Part shown: one piece after another, positions 53,149-61,800 of the stretch
Layout of the letters: every line of letters starts with the position of its first letter
How positions within the stretch are numbered: the first letter of the stretch is position 1
The notes under the pieces: generated by a model
Seen by the model: the letters and a program-made list of their open reading frames with translations, nothing else
Told to the model about the DNA's origin: nothing
Databases searched by the model: none
NCBI RefSeq assembly: GCF_016907275.1
Contig: NZ_JAFBBP010000001.1
Location: forward strand, 6,190,001 to 6,254,000
Reading direction: 5' to 3'
Source of the DNA: Micromonospora luteifusca
GTDB lineage: Bacteria > Actinomycetota > Actinomycetes > Mycobacteriales > Micromonosporaceae
DNA length: 64,000 nucleotides
Made by a program: the position numbers and the translations under genes

Positions 53149-53907
53149 TCATGGGTGCAGTCTCCGTCGGTAGGTGATTCGAGCGACCAGGAAGCCGCCG
53201 ATCGCGAGCGCCAGCAGGTAGGCGATGTGGACGGCGCTGCCGGTGATCGTCGCCGTTCCGAGGCTGAGCGTTCGGCACAGCTCGACCCCGTGCCAGAGCG
53301 GCAACAGGTAGGACACCGGTTGGATCCACTCTGGTAGCTGCGAGACCGCGAAGAACGTGCCGGAGAACATGTAGAGCGGCATGATGACGAAGCGGAACAT
53401 CGTGTCGATGTGGCGCAGCTTGTGCACGCCTACCGCCCAGGCTGCGGCCGGTGCTGCGAACGCGACGCCGGTAAGCGTCGCACCGAGCAGGGCGCCGAGA
53501 GCCCACCATCCGCCGGTCAACCCGAATGCGGCCATCACCGCGATGAAGGCTCCGCTGGCGATGAGCACGCGGAAGGCGATGAAGAGCAGGTGCCCGCCGG
53601 CGAGCTGCTCGGGTTCGAGGGGCGTCGGTGTGGCGCCCCGATAGGCCCCGTAGCCCGCAGCCCGGGCGACCCCAGCGGACCCCTCCAGGAACGCGCTCTG
53701 CATCGCGGCAGCGGCCAGCATGCCCGGAGCGAAGAACGCCGCGTAGGAGACGCCGGCCATCTGGGCCGGGGCATTGGCGTCGACGAGGGCGCCCAAGCCG
53801 GCGCCGATGCCGATGAGGAACAGCATCGGGTTCAGCACGCTGATCACGATCGAGCCACGCCAGTTGCGCCGGTAGAGCGTGATCCAGTATCCGAATGCGC
53901 GAAGCAT
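53149..53907 (-). CDS. ABC-2 type transporter permease
   Basis: 252 residues, second gene of the exporter operon. Helices include GSIVISVLNPMLFLIGIGAG, FAPGMLAAAAMQSAFLEG and FRFVIMPLYMFSGTFF; the terminal segment is PLWHGVELCRTLSLG, characteristic of the ABC-2 family. It differs enough from the downstream permease to form a heterodimer. Its start lies 15 bases after the ATPase stop. Confidence 0.87.
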   Translation of the reverse strand: MLRAFGYWITLYRRNWRGSIVISVLNPMLFLIGIGAGLGALVDANAPAQMAGVSYAAFFAPGMLAAAAMQSAFLEGSAGVARAAGYGAYRGATPTPLEPEQLAGGHLLFIAFRVLIASGAFIAVMAAFGLTGGWWALGALLGATLTGVAFAAPAAAWAVGVHKLRHIDTMFRFVIMPLYMFSGTFFAVSQLPEWIQPVSYLLPLWHGVELCRTLSLGTATITGSAVHIAYLLALAIGGFLVARITYRRRLHP

Positions 53908-53922
53908 CAGTGGTCTCTTCCG

Positions 53923-54897
53923 CTACTCGATGAGTGATCGGCCGGTGAGCTTGAGGAACACGTCCTCCAACGTCGCGCGGCGGACCAGCGCGGTGAGTGG
54001 GGTGAGCGACATGGCGTGCACAGCGGAGAGGGCCGCCTCGCCGTCGGTGGCGTAGACGAGCACCCGGTCGGGGAGTAGCTCGACCCTGCCGTCGGTGTCG
54101 GTGCCGCCGGTGGCCAAAGTCGACGTCTGGAGCTTCTCCGCTGCGGTGTCCCGTTCGTCAAGGTGGAAACGGAGTTCGAGAACCTCTCTGGTGGCGTACC
54201 TGTTGATGAGTTCGCGAGGGGAGCCTTGCGCGACGATCCGGCCGTGGTCGACGACGATGAGCCGGTCGCAGAGCTGTTCGGCCTCGTCCATGTAGTGCGT
54301 GGTGAGGATGAGCGTGACGCCCTCCTGCTTGAGTCGGAAGAGCCGGTCCCACAGGATGTGCCGAGCCTGCGGGTCGAGGCCGGTGGTCGGCTCGTCGAGC
54401 AGCAGGATCTCGGGTTCGTTGATCAGGGAACGGGCAATGGTCAGCCGTCGGCGCATACCACCGGACAGCGTCTCGACCTGGTCGCCGGCCTTTTCCTGAA
54501 GCTGGGCGAAGTCCAGCAGTCTGTTCGCGCGTTCACGGATGACCGCCCGCGGCAGGCTGAAGTATCGCCCGTAGATGTGCAGGTTCTCCCGGACGGTGAG
54601 CTCGTTGTCAAGACAGTCGTCCTGCGTCACGACGCCCAGCCGGGCACGGATTTCCGGCCCCTGTTTCGTCGGGTCCATTCCGAGCACACGCAAGCTGCCG
54701 CCGCTGATCGGCGACGTCGCGGCGATCATGCGCATGGTGGTGGACTTGCCGGCGCCGTTAGGGCCGAGAAGGCCGAAGGCTTCGCCCCGCTGGAGCTCGA
54801 AGTCGATGCCGTCGACTGCGTGGAACTCCTTTGTGGACCCGCGTGCGGGATAGATCTTGGTCAGATTTCTCGCCTCGACCAGGGGAAGTTCGCTCAC
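53923..54897 (-). CDS. NodI/DrrA-type ABC transporter ATP-binding protein
   Basis: 324 residues. Walker A LGPNGAGKST, Q-loop VVTQDDCLDNELTV, signature LSGGMRRRLTIA, Walker B LLLDEPTTGLDPQ and switch His in ILTTHYMDEAEQL are all intact. The C-terminal ~90 residues form the extra domain of the DrrA/NodI type, ending in TLEDVFLKLTGRSL. GTG 54897 is preferred over GTG 54900 because TAGGCT lies 6 bases before it. It is the first gene of the three-gene exporter operon. Confidence 0.9.
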   Translation of the reverse strand: MSELPLVEARNLTKIYPARGSTKEFHAVDGIDFELQRGEAFGLLGPNGAGKSTTMRMIAATSPISGGSLRVLGMDPTKQGPEIRARLGVVTQDDCLDNELTVRENLHIYGRYFSLPRAVIRERANRLLDFAQLQEKAGDQVETLSGGMRRRLTIARSLINEPEILLLDEPTTGLDPQARHILWDRLFRLKQEGVTLILTTHYMDEAEQLCDRLIVVDHGRIVAQGSPRELINRYATREVLELRFHLDERDTAAEKLQTSTLATGGTDTDGRVELLPDRVLVYATDGEAALSAVHAMSLTPLTALVRRATLEDVFLKLTGRSLIE

Positions 54898-54903
54898 CAC
54901 GGC

Positions 54904-54909
54904 AGCCTA
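54904..54909 (-). promoter_or_regulatory. -10 box (TAGGCT), leaderless start
   Basis: Six bases before GTG 54897 on the minus strand. Confidence 0.5.
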
Positions 54910-55280
54910 GAAAATTAGACAGTGCTTTGCAAGATTTGAGCAGAGCCATGAAATTTTGTGACGACTAGATCAGCTCCTGGTGTGGCCGGTCTGCTCCCCG
55001 CAGCGCATCGACACCAGGTCGGCGACATGGCGGCATCGCACCCGCCGGGTTACCCCCACATCGCCGACCTGGAGTGGATCAACCCGCCTGGACACTCGCG
55101 ACCCGTTTCGGCTGCCGCGGGTCGCCAGGCGCCCTGTGGGGGCCCTCTGGGCCCCCGGTCGGCTACGTCGTCTGGCTCGACGACCCCAAGACGGTCCTGT
55201 CCGCCGGTACCGACGAGCTGCTGGTACTGGCCGATCAGGAGTCCTTGACGCGCTGACGCGCGAGACAGGTAGTCAACGGC

Positions 55281-55308
55281 GGGAGCCGGCCCTCTCGGGC
55301 CGGCTCCC
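55281..55308. terminator. Strong hairpin terminator
   Basis: A perfect 12-bp GC-rich stem with a TCTC loop. Confidence 0.7.
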
Positions 55309-55386
55309 TGTCGCATGGGCCACCGCCGTGGCGCTGCTGGCGATCAGCGTGCTCCTGCGGGTGGCGTAACCCTTGTCGCGGGAATT

Positions 55387-55392
55387 TAGCCT
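55387..55392 (+). promoter_or_regulatory. -10 box (TAGCCT), leaderless start
   Basis: Six bases before ATG 55399. Confidence 0.5.
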
Positions 55393-55398
55393 CTAGTC

Positions 55399-55866
55399 AT
55401 GCTCAGCTTCGAGGTCACCCCGATAGGTACGGTCCGCAATGACAGGACGGATGTCCAGCACACCGACAACTGGGGTGCCGTCCGCAGCACGATCACGGTT
55501 GACGAGCGCTTCGGCGAAGCGTGCCTCCAGGGCCTGGAGGGCTTCTCCCACGTGGAAGTCCTCTTCATCTTCGATCAGTTCCCGGAACACGGCGACTACC
55601 GCGAACCCCGCCCCTACCGCGGCCGCTCCGACCTCCCACCCGTTGGCGTATTCGCGGGCCGCGCTCCCCGCAGACCGAACCGCATCGGGGTGACGTGCTG
55701 CGCCATCGAATCCGTCCAGGGCCGCGAATTGACGGTGGTGGGCCTCGACGCGGTCTCGGGCACCCCCGTCATCGACCTCAAGCCGACGATGGCGGAGTTC
55801 CTCCCGATGGACGTCAAGCAGCCACAATGGGTCAGCCACGTGATGTCGGAGTACTTCCAGCCGTGA
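55399..55866 (+). CDS. trmO: TrmO-type tRNA N6-methyltransferase (UPF0066/VirR)
   Basis: 155 residues of the beta-barrel TrmO family, which methylates N6 of t6A37 in tRNA-Thr(GGU) with S-adenosylmethionine. Core motifs: IGTVRNDRTDVQ, LEGFSHVEVLFIFDQF, GVFAGRAPRRPNRIGVTCC with the conserved RPNRIG, and LDAVSGTPVIDLKP. The family is small without an N-terminal Rossmann domain. ATG 55399 is set by TAGCCT 6 bases upstream. The C-terminal domain seen in E. coli TrmO is absent, as in many actinobacteria. Confidence 0.85.
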   Translation: MLSFEVTPIGTVRNDRTDVQHTDNWGAVRSTITVDERFGEACLQGLEGFSHVEVLFIFDQFPEHGDYREPRPYRGRSDLPPVGVFAGRAPRRPNRIGVTCCAIESVQGRELTVVGLDAVSGTPVIDLKPTMAEFLPMDVKQPQWVSHVMSEYFQP

Positions 55867-55974
55867 GCGCCAAGCCGGGCTGGTCAAGGCGACGCTCCAG
55901 GCGTGCCCGCCCACCAACTCGACCAAGCGGCGGCAGCCGGTCGGGACGCACTCTCGCCATGGAAGACTGCCGGG

Positions 55975-56508
55975 ATGCCCTGGGAAGCCGCGATTCCAAC
56001 TCGACCGCCGTCGAGTCCCGTCGCCCTGATGCCGGTCGACCGTTCGCACCGGGCGGTGCTTGGCAATCTGGGTCAGTTGTACCGTCATGATCTGTCGGAG
56101 GCGTACGGTCACCTCCCGAATGACGATGGCACGTTCAACGACCGACCGCTCGACCGGTTTCTCGCCGGTGTCGACCCGCAACGACGCGCTTGGCTGATCA
56201 CTGCGGCCGGCCGGACGGCGGGCTTTGTGATGACGAACCCGACCGAGGACGGCGGTATGTCCATCGCCAGTTTCTTCGTCGTCCGCGCGCTGCGCCGCAC
56301 GGGCGTTGGTCGTGCCGCAGCCGGTCAGCTCATCTCTCTGTTCCCAGGCCGATGGAGCATCGCCTTTCAGCGTTACAACTCTGGCGTTGAAGCGTTCTGG
56401 TCGCAGGTGGCGACCCAGATCGTCGGGGACTCGTGGGAAACCCACGACGGCCCCACTCACGAAACCCGGCCCCCCGATACCTATCTCACCTTCACCACCT
56501 CCGGATGA
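55975..56508 (+). CDS. GNAT family N-acetyltransferase
   Basis: About 177 residues. DRSHRAVLGNLGQLYRHDLSE is the GNAT N-terminal strand and helix; FFVVRALRRTGVGRAAAGQLI is the acetyl-CoA-binding motif (R/Q-x-x-G-x-G/A is RRTGVG); WSIAFQRYNSGVEAFWSQVA is the C-terminal part. The start is uncertain: ATG 55975 is chosen, ATG 56029 would begin directly at the domain. The substrate is unknown. Confidence 0.78.
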   Translation: MPWEAAIPTRPPSSPVALMPVDRSHRAVLGNLGQLYRHDLSEAYGHLPNDDGTFNDRPLDRFLAGVDPQRRAWLITAAGRTAGFVMTNPTEDGGMSIASFFVVRALRRTGVGRAAAGQLISLFPGRWSIAFQRYNSGVEAFWSQVATQIVGDSWETHDGPTHETRPPDTYLTFTTSG

Positions 56509-56730
56509 CACCAGTTCTTAGCTGCGCCGGGCGGTAGCGAGGCGATGAACGGCCTCGCACGGCAGGCGGACCCACCGGGTCTGGCCGCCGGGAACGGCGG
56601 GTACCCGCCAGTCCGGGAGGTGGTGGGCCAATTCGGCACGCAGGGCTGCGCACGCAGCCAGCCGATCCGGAGAAATCTACTCGCTGTTGGCTCTGCCCCA
56701 GCCCGACGTGCAACCCCGATGATGTATGTC

Positions 56731-57840
56731 ATGACCGCCTTCGTGCCGAGCCCCATGACCGCTCTGATCGACCTCCCGGTCCGCTACGACCTAGCCGAGA
56801 GCACCTGCCCGCCGCTGAACCTGGGTGACCTTGCCGACGAGGCGACGCTGGCCGCCGTCCCGCTGGCCTACGGCACCTCACGGGGTGCTGCCGACCTGCG
56901 AGCGCTGATAGCGGCCGACGTCGGGGTGGACGCCGAGCAGGTGCTGGTGACGGTCGGCGCGATTGAGGCCATGTTCCTCTTGGCCCAGACGACCTGTTCC
57001 CCAGGAGATCGGGTTCTGCTGGCGACACCGTGCTTTCCGCCGGCTCGATTGGTCCCGGAACAGCTCGGGGCGCGGGTGGACGTGGTGCCGTTGTCGTTCG
57101 ACGACGGCTACCGGTTGCCGCTGGACCAGATCTCCGAGCAGCTCGACCCGCGCACACGCCTGGTGTCCCTGGCTTCGCCGCAGAATCCGTCTGGTGTCCG
57201 GTTCACCGACCAGGAGTTGCGCACGTTGCTCGCGGCCGTGCAGGAGCGCGCTCCGGACGCGGTCGTCCTGGTTGACGAGACCTATCGGGATTCAACCTAC
57301 GGTGACGGCACGGCACCGCGCTCGGCGGCGACGCTGTCGCCACAACTCGTCACCTGCTCGTCGGTGTCCAAGGCGCACGGCGCACCCGGCCTACGCCTCG
57401 GCTGGTTGACCACGACGAACACCGCGCTCTACGACCAACTGCGCGAGGCCAAGTTCCTGACCACGATCGCCTGCTCCACAGTCGACGAATTCCTCGCCGC
57501 ACAGGTACTTCGGAAGCGGCCCGAGATCCTCGCGCCCAGGGCCAAGCGACTCCGGGAGGCGCTCGACGAGCTACTGCACTGGACGCGGGACCGGCCGATC
57601 GCCATCGTCGTCCCCGACGGCGGCGCCATGTGTTGCCTACGCCTGCCCGCAGACCGGTTCTCCGACGACGCGGTTACGGCCTTCTATGCCCACCTCACCG
57701 AGCGCGACACCCGAGTCGCGCCGGGATCCTGGTTCGGCGAGCACGACCGCGTCTTCCGGCTGGGCTTCGGCCACCTCTCAGCAGCCGACTTCAGCGCGGC
57801 CCTCGCATGCGTCGCCGACGCCCTCGACGCATGCGGTTGA
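56731..57840 (+). CDS. PLP-dependent aminotransferase class I/II (capreomycidine synthase-like)
   Basis: 369 residues of fold-type I. Landmarks: YGTSRGAADLRALIA, TVGAIEAMFLLAQT, LASPQNPSGVRFTDQEL, VLVDETYRD, and SSVSKAHGAPGLRLGWL with the Schiff-base Lys. The sequence is closer to the arginine/histidinol phosphate/capreomycidine synthase branch than to broad aminotransferases. The start is uncertain (ATG 56719, 56722 or 56731); 56731 has GATGAT 7 bases upstream. There are no biosynthetic neighbours to suggest a product. A terminator follows at 57908. Confidence 0.8.
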   Translation: MTAFVPSPMTALIDLPVRYDLAESTCPPLNLGDLADEATLAAVPLAYGTSRGAADLRALIAADVGVDAEQVLVTVGAIEAMFLLAQTTCSPGDRVLLATPCFPPARLVPEQLGARVDVVPLSFDDGYRLPLDQISEQLDPRTRLVSLASPQNPSGVRFTDQELRTLLAAVQERAPDAVVLVDETYRDSTYGDGTAPRSAATLSPQLVTCSSVSKAHGAPGLRLGWLTTTNTALYDQLREAKFLTTIACSTVDEFLAAQVLRKRPEILAPRAKRLREALDELLHWTRDRPIAIVVPDGGAMCCLRLPADRFSDDAVTAFYAHLTERDTRVAPGSWFGEHDRVFRLGFGHLSAADFSAALACVADALDACG

Positions 57841-57907
57841 CCATATTCGTTCCACGCTGTTCATCAGCACCGACGGAGGGGCCACCTGAAGGCCTCGGTA
57901 CCAGGAT

Positions 57908-57940
57908 CCCGTCGGGCATGTCAGAGACGTGCCCGACGGG
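57908..57940. terminator. Bidirectional hairpin terminator
   Basis: An 11-bp perfect stem with an 11-base loop between convergent genes (ends 57840 on + and 58047 on -). Confidence 0.7.
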
Positions 57941-58046
57941 CCAGTTTCGCGGGAGCCGCCTTGTTTAGCACGACACGGATGGCCTTCGAGACGCTGACTC
58001 CAGCGGTTGCCACCGGTGCGCCCGTCATTTCACGACGGGCCGGATG

Positions 58047-58532
58047 TCAGACCCTGAGCTCGAGCAGGATCGCGTGGTTCTTCGGGTCCTCGGCGCCGAC
58101 GGGCTCGCCATCATTCGCGGCGACGACAACCGGGTCCTTCTCGACGCCGCCGACCGTGACGGTGGCGGTTACCTTCTCGTCGCCAGCCCAGATGAAGTAG
58201 ACCTTCGGGATCTCCAGGGTCAGGTATCCGCTGGAGCCGAGCACCTTGAAGCAGTACACAGGCTCCGAGGAGTCGTTGTAGGACTCCACCTGGATGAGGT
58301 CGGTGGCGGACCCGCACTCGGCGAGCATGATCTTTCCATCACCCTTGAGCAGCTTGATCTGCTTGTCGGCCTCGATCTGAGCTGCGCCGGGGTAGCTGTA
58401 GTCCTCGACCAGGCTGGAGGGCTCCGAGCTGGAGGCCTCGGCCTGGACCGAGGCGCCGTAGGCCAGCGAGCCGCCGAGCACCGCCGCTCCGACGAGGGCT
58501 CCGAACACGACGTTCCTGCGGGCAGCACGCAC
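58047..58532 (-). CDS. Secreted or membrane-anchored protein of unknown function
   Basis: 161 residues. The N-terminus RAARRNVVFGALVGAAVLGG is a basic-hydrophobic signal sequence ending near GASVQAEA; no lipobox Cys is present. The mature part is an acidic, beta-rich domain with two Cys that may pair (LAECGSATDLIQ and EPVYCFKVLG). GTG 58532 is chosen because GGGAGGAAC lies upstream; the in-frame start at 58583 lacks a site. The gene lies back to back with the toxin gene, with a palindrome-like inverted repeat between them. Confidence 0.68.
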   Translation of the reverse strand: MRAARRNVVFGALVGAAVLGGSLAYGASVQAEASSSEPSSLVEDYSYPGAAQIEADKQIKLLKGDGKIMLAECGSATDLIQVESYNDSSEPVYCFKVLGSSGYLTLEIPKVYFIWAGDEKVTATVTVGGVEKDPVVVAANDGEPVGAEDPKNHAILLELRV

Positions 58533-58875
58533 GATTATTGTTCCTCCCGTGATTGTGGCACCCGGTGATTGGTAGGGTGGCACCCCAGCACCTTAATCGG
58601 GCACGTCGATAGACATGGCGCCCGATTAAGTGATCTGGACCATAGCAGCCGGCACGGGTGGTGCGTGCCGGCCTTTTGCCCGCCGAGTTCCCGTCTCAGC
58701 CCAGAACCAAGCGCCCGCCGTGCCCCGGCGACCAGGCGAGGGTGGCCGCCGCGATCACTATGTGTTGTTACCTTGGTCACAATCCACGACATTGACTAGC
58801 GTCGTCGCGGTGCGGTTGACTCGTCCGCGCCGATTCGTTCCTCTGTGGTCGATCGGCGTAACTACGGGGGAGACA
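58533..58875. other. 343-base divergent upstream region
   Basis: Lies between the secreted unknown protein and the toxin gene. It holds the 11-bp inverted repeat at 58592-58630; no gene is convincing, and the toxin's upstream in-frame extension is discounted because of the good ribosome site at ATG 58876. Confidence 0.5.
58592..58630. repeat. 11-bp perfect inverted repeat with 17-base loop
   Basis: CTTAATCGGGC (58592-58602) and GCCCGATTAAG (58620-58630). AT-rich ends are unusual here. It may be a regulator site or a structured leader for either divergent gene. Confidence 0.55.
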
Positions 58876-61800
58876 ATGCGAATACGATCCACACTGGTTG
58901 CCGCCCTTGCAGCGGCGGTCACGGCCGGTTTCGCGCCGGCCCCGGCCTACGCGGCCGAGGAACCCATCGAATCCGTACGGGCGGAAGCCGTCACCCTGCT
59001 CAGGGAAGGCGGGCCGGTCCTTTCTCGGGCAGCCGCGACGGCTCTGACCGGCTCTGACGACGAAGTGCGCACCTTCGTCGCCGACGGGCAGCACGCGGCC
59101 CGCGCGTTGGACCAGCGCGCACGTCTGGACGACCTGGTCTCCTCCAGCGGTCCCGCCATGGCCAGTGCCGCCCAGCCGGTCCTGAGTGGCACCGACGCGG
59201 GGGTGGACGCGTTCCTGAACAGCGGCTACCAACAGCCGCTCGAGCAGGACCTGCGGGTCCGGACCTCCGACACGATCGCCGCAGGCGGCGCCGCCACCGG
59301 CATCGCGGGCCGCCAGGCCCTTGCCGACGGGCCGGAGGCCGTACGCGCGTTCCTGCTCGGCACCTCCTACGACACGGCCGTCCAGGACGACCGGGTCCGA
59401 ATCGCGGACATCATCGCCACCGGCGGCCCGCAGGTCCAGGCCGATGGGAAGGCCGCGCTGGCCGGCACCACCGAGGACATCCGCTACTTCCTCCTGCGCG
59501 GCCAGGACGTCGCACGGGCACGCGATCAGGAGATCATGACGGTCTCCCAGCTCGCCGAGGTCGCTCGGGCGGCGCGTGAGACCGCCGCCAGAGAGACCCT
59601 CGCGGCACGCGAGGCCTCTGACAAGGCAGTCGCCGCCGCTGCCGCGGCGAAGAAGGCTGCGGAGAAGGCCGCGGCCGAGGCCGCGGCGGCCAAGGACGAC
59701 GCGAAGAAGGCCACCGCGGCGGCCGGTCGTGCCGCCGACGCCGCGGGGCGGGCCGCCGACGCGGCCCAGGACGCGGTCACCGCCGCCTCCGCCGCGCGCC
59801 AAGCCGCCCGGATCGCCTCCCACGCCGCCGCCCGGGCCGCCAACGCCGCGACGCTCGCAGGGCAGGCCGCCACCCGCGCCTACAACGCGGCCGCCGCCGC
59901 GTTGGGTGACAGGAACAAGGCCGACGCCGCCCGCAGCGCGGCCCAACAGGCCCGTGCGGCGGCCAACCAGGTCAAGAGCATCATCGACTTCATCAACGTG
60001 GCCGTGGCCGCCGCCGACGCCGCCGCGAACGCGGCCATCGCCGCGGTGAGCGCGGTGGGCAACGCGGGTGCCGCCGCTGCTGCCGCCGACGAGGCCGCCG
60101 GGCACGCCGCAGTCGCCGACTCCGAGGCCGCCCGGGCCCGCGAGCAGGCCGCCCGCGCACGGCGGCTGGCAGCCTCGGCCACCCGTTCCGCGAACGAGGC
60201 GCAGTCGCTGGCCCGCACGGCCGCTGCGGCGGCCCGCCAGGCGAAGACGTACGCCGAGCGCTCGGCCGCCCATGCCGACGCCGCGGCCGACGCCGCCGAG
60301 GCCGCGGCCGACTTCGCTGGAACCGCCAAGGAAGCCGCCGCCAAGGCCAGCCAGCACGCGACCGCGGCGCTGGCCGCCGCCAAGGACGCGGCCGACGCGG
60401 CCCTGCAGGCCGAGACGGTCGAACAGGCCGCGCGCGCCGCCGATGAGCAGAGCCTCACCACGGACACCGCCAACGCCCTGGCCGAGGCGGCTGCCGCCCG
60501 TGTCGTCGAGCAGGCCAAACCGGCCGACATCATGGCCGACGTGCCGGAGGCGCAGCGGGTCTCAGCAGAGGCCGCCGGGCTGCTGGCGGCCGCGACCGCG
60601 AGCGGTGCGTCCACCGAGACCATGCTGGCCAACGGTCGCCGGGCGGCTGTTCTGCTGCGCGAGGAAGGTGGGCCCTGGACTGCACAGGCCGCCGAGGAGG
60701 CCCTGGCCGGCGACACCGAGACCATGCGGACCTTCCTGTTCAACGGCCGCGAGGAGGCCGCCACGCAGGACGACCGTTCCCGGGTGCTCGAGCTGATCTC
60801 GCAGGACCCGGAGAACACGGCGCTGGCCGAGGCGGCCAAAGCGGTCCTCGGTAAGAGCCACGCCGAGATCGTTCAGTTCCTTGCCTATCCGAACTACCTC
60901 GGTCGAGCCACGAAGGACCGAATCGCGGTCTCGGACCTCATCGCCACCGGCGGGCCGGCCACGGTGACGGCGGGCAAGGCGGCGCTCAGGGGCACGCCGC
61001 AGGATGTTTACCAGTTCCTGCGTACCGGCAAGGACACTGCGGCTGCCACCGACGACCGGGTTGCGATCGCAGACATCGCCGCGGCCGGCGGACCCGAGGT
61101 GCAGGCCGCCGCGAAGGTGGCGCTGGCCGGCCCGACCGCCATGGGTAAGAAGTTCTTGGCCGTCGAGCAGTACCGCGCCAAGCTTCGCGACGAGCAGACT
61201 GCGGCGCACGTGGCGACCGTACAGTCCATCGTCGCTGCTGCCGCGCAGTCGGCGAACCTCGCCGCCCAGGACGCGGCGCTCGCCGCAGAGTTGGCGGCCC
61301 GCGCCAACGACGCCGCCGCAGACGCGGAGAAGTACAAGACGCAGGCCGCCAACTCGGCGAAGGCGGCCGCGCTCTACGCCAGCCAGGCGGCCACCGCCGC
61401 GGCTGCGGCGAAGAGGTCCGCCGACGCCGCGGCGGCCTCGGCGCAGACCGCCAAGAACGCTGCGGCCGACGCCAAGGCCGCCGCGGCCGACGCGCAGCGC
61501 TCGGCCGATCAGGCCACCTCGTCGGCCGCGTCCGCGCACTCGTCCGCCAACGCGGCGTACGAGTCAGCGGCACAGGCCCACGCGTCGGCGATCGCGGCCG
61601 GCAAGAGCGCAGCCGAGGCGGCCAGCATCGCGCTGGACGCGATGAAGATCGCCACGGGCAAGCTTCTCGAGGCCTGGGCCGCCTCCGACCCGAACCCGAC
61701 TCCGCCGCCCGTACCCGATGAGACGGGCATGGAGGACTCCGGCGACCCGGTTGAGACCCGCGCGATGCCCGAATCGGTGGGGATTAGCAACTCGGAGATC

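Larger units (their letters stand above)
54898..55398. other. 501-base intergenic region with a decayed gene fragment
   Basis: AT-rich by local standards near 54905-54960 (promoter region of the exporter operon). A plus-strand frame at 55074-55256 reads GYVVWLDDPKTVLSAGTDEL-like sequence resembling a TrkA-C domain end, but it has no beginning. A strong terminator stands at 55281. Confidence 0.4.

Noticed and set aside
58777..60357. 526-codon Gly-rich minus-strand frame under the toxin gene
   Set aside because: A mirror image of the Ala-rich coiled-coil coding sequence (GCC codons read as GGC), not a real Gly-rich protein.
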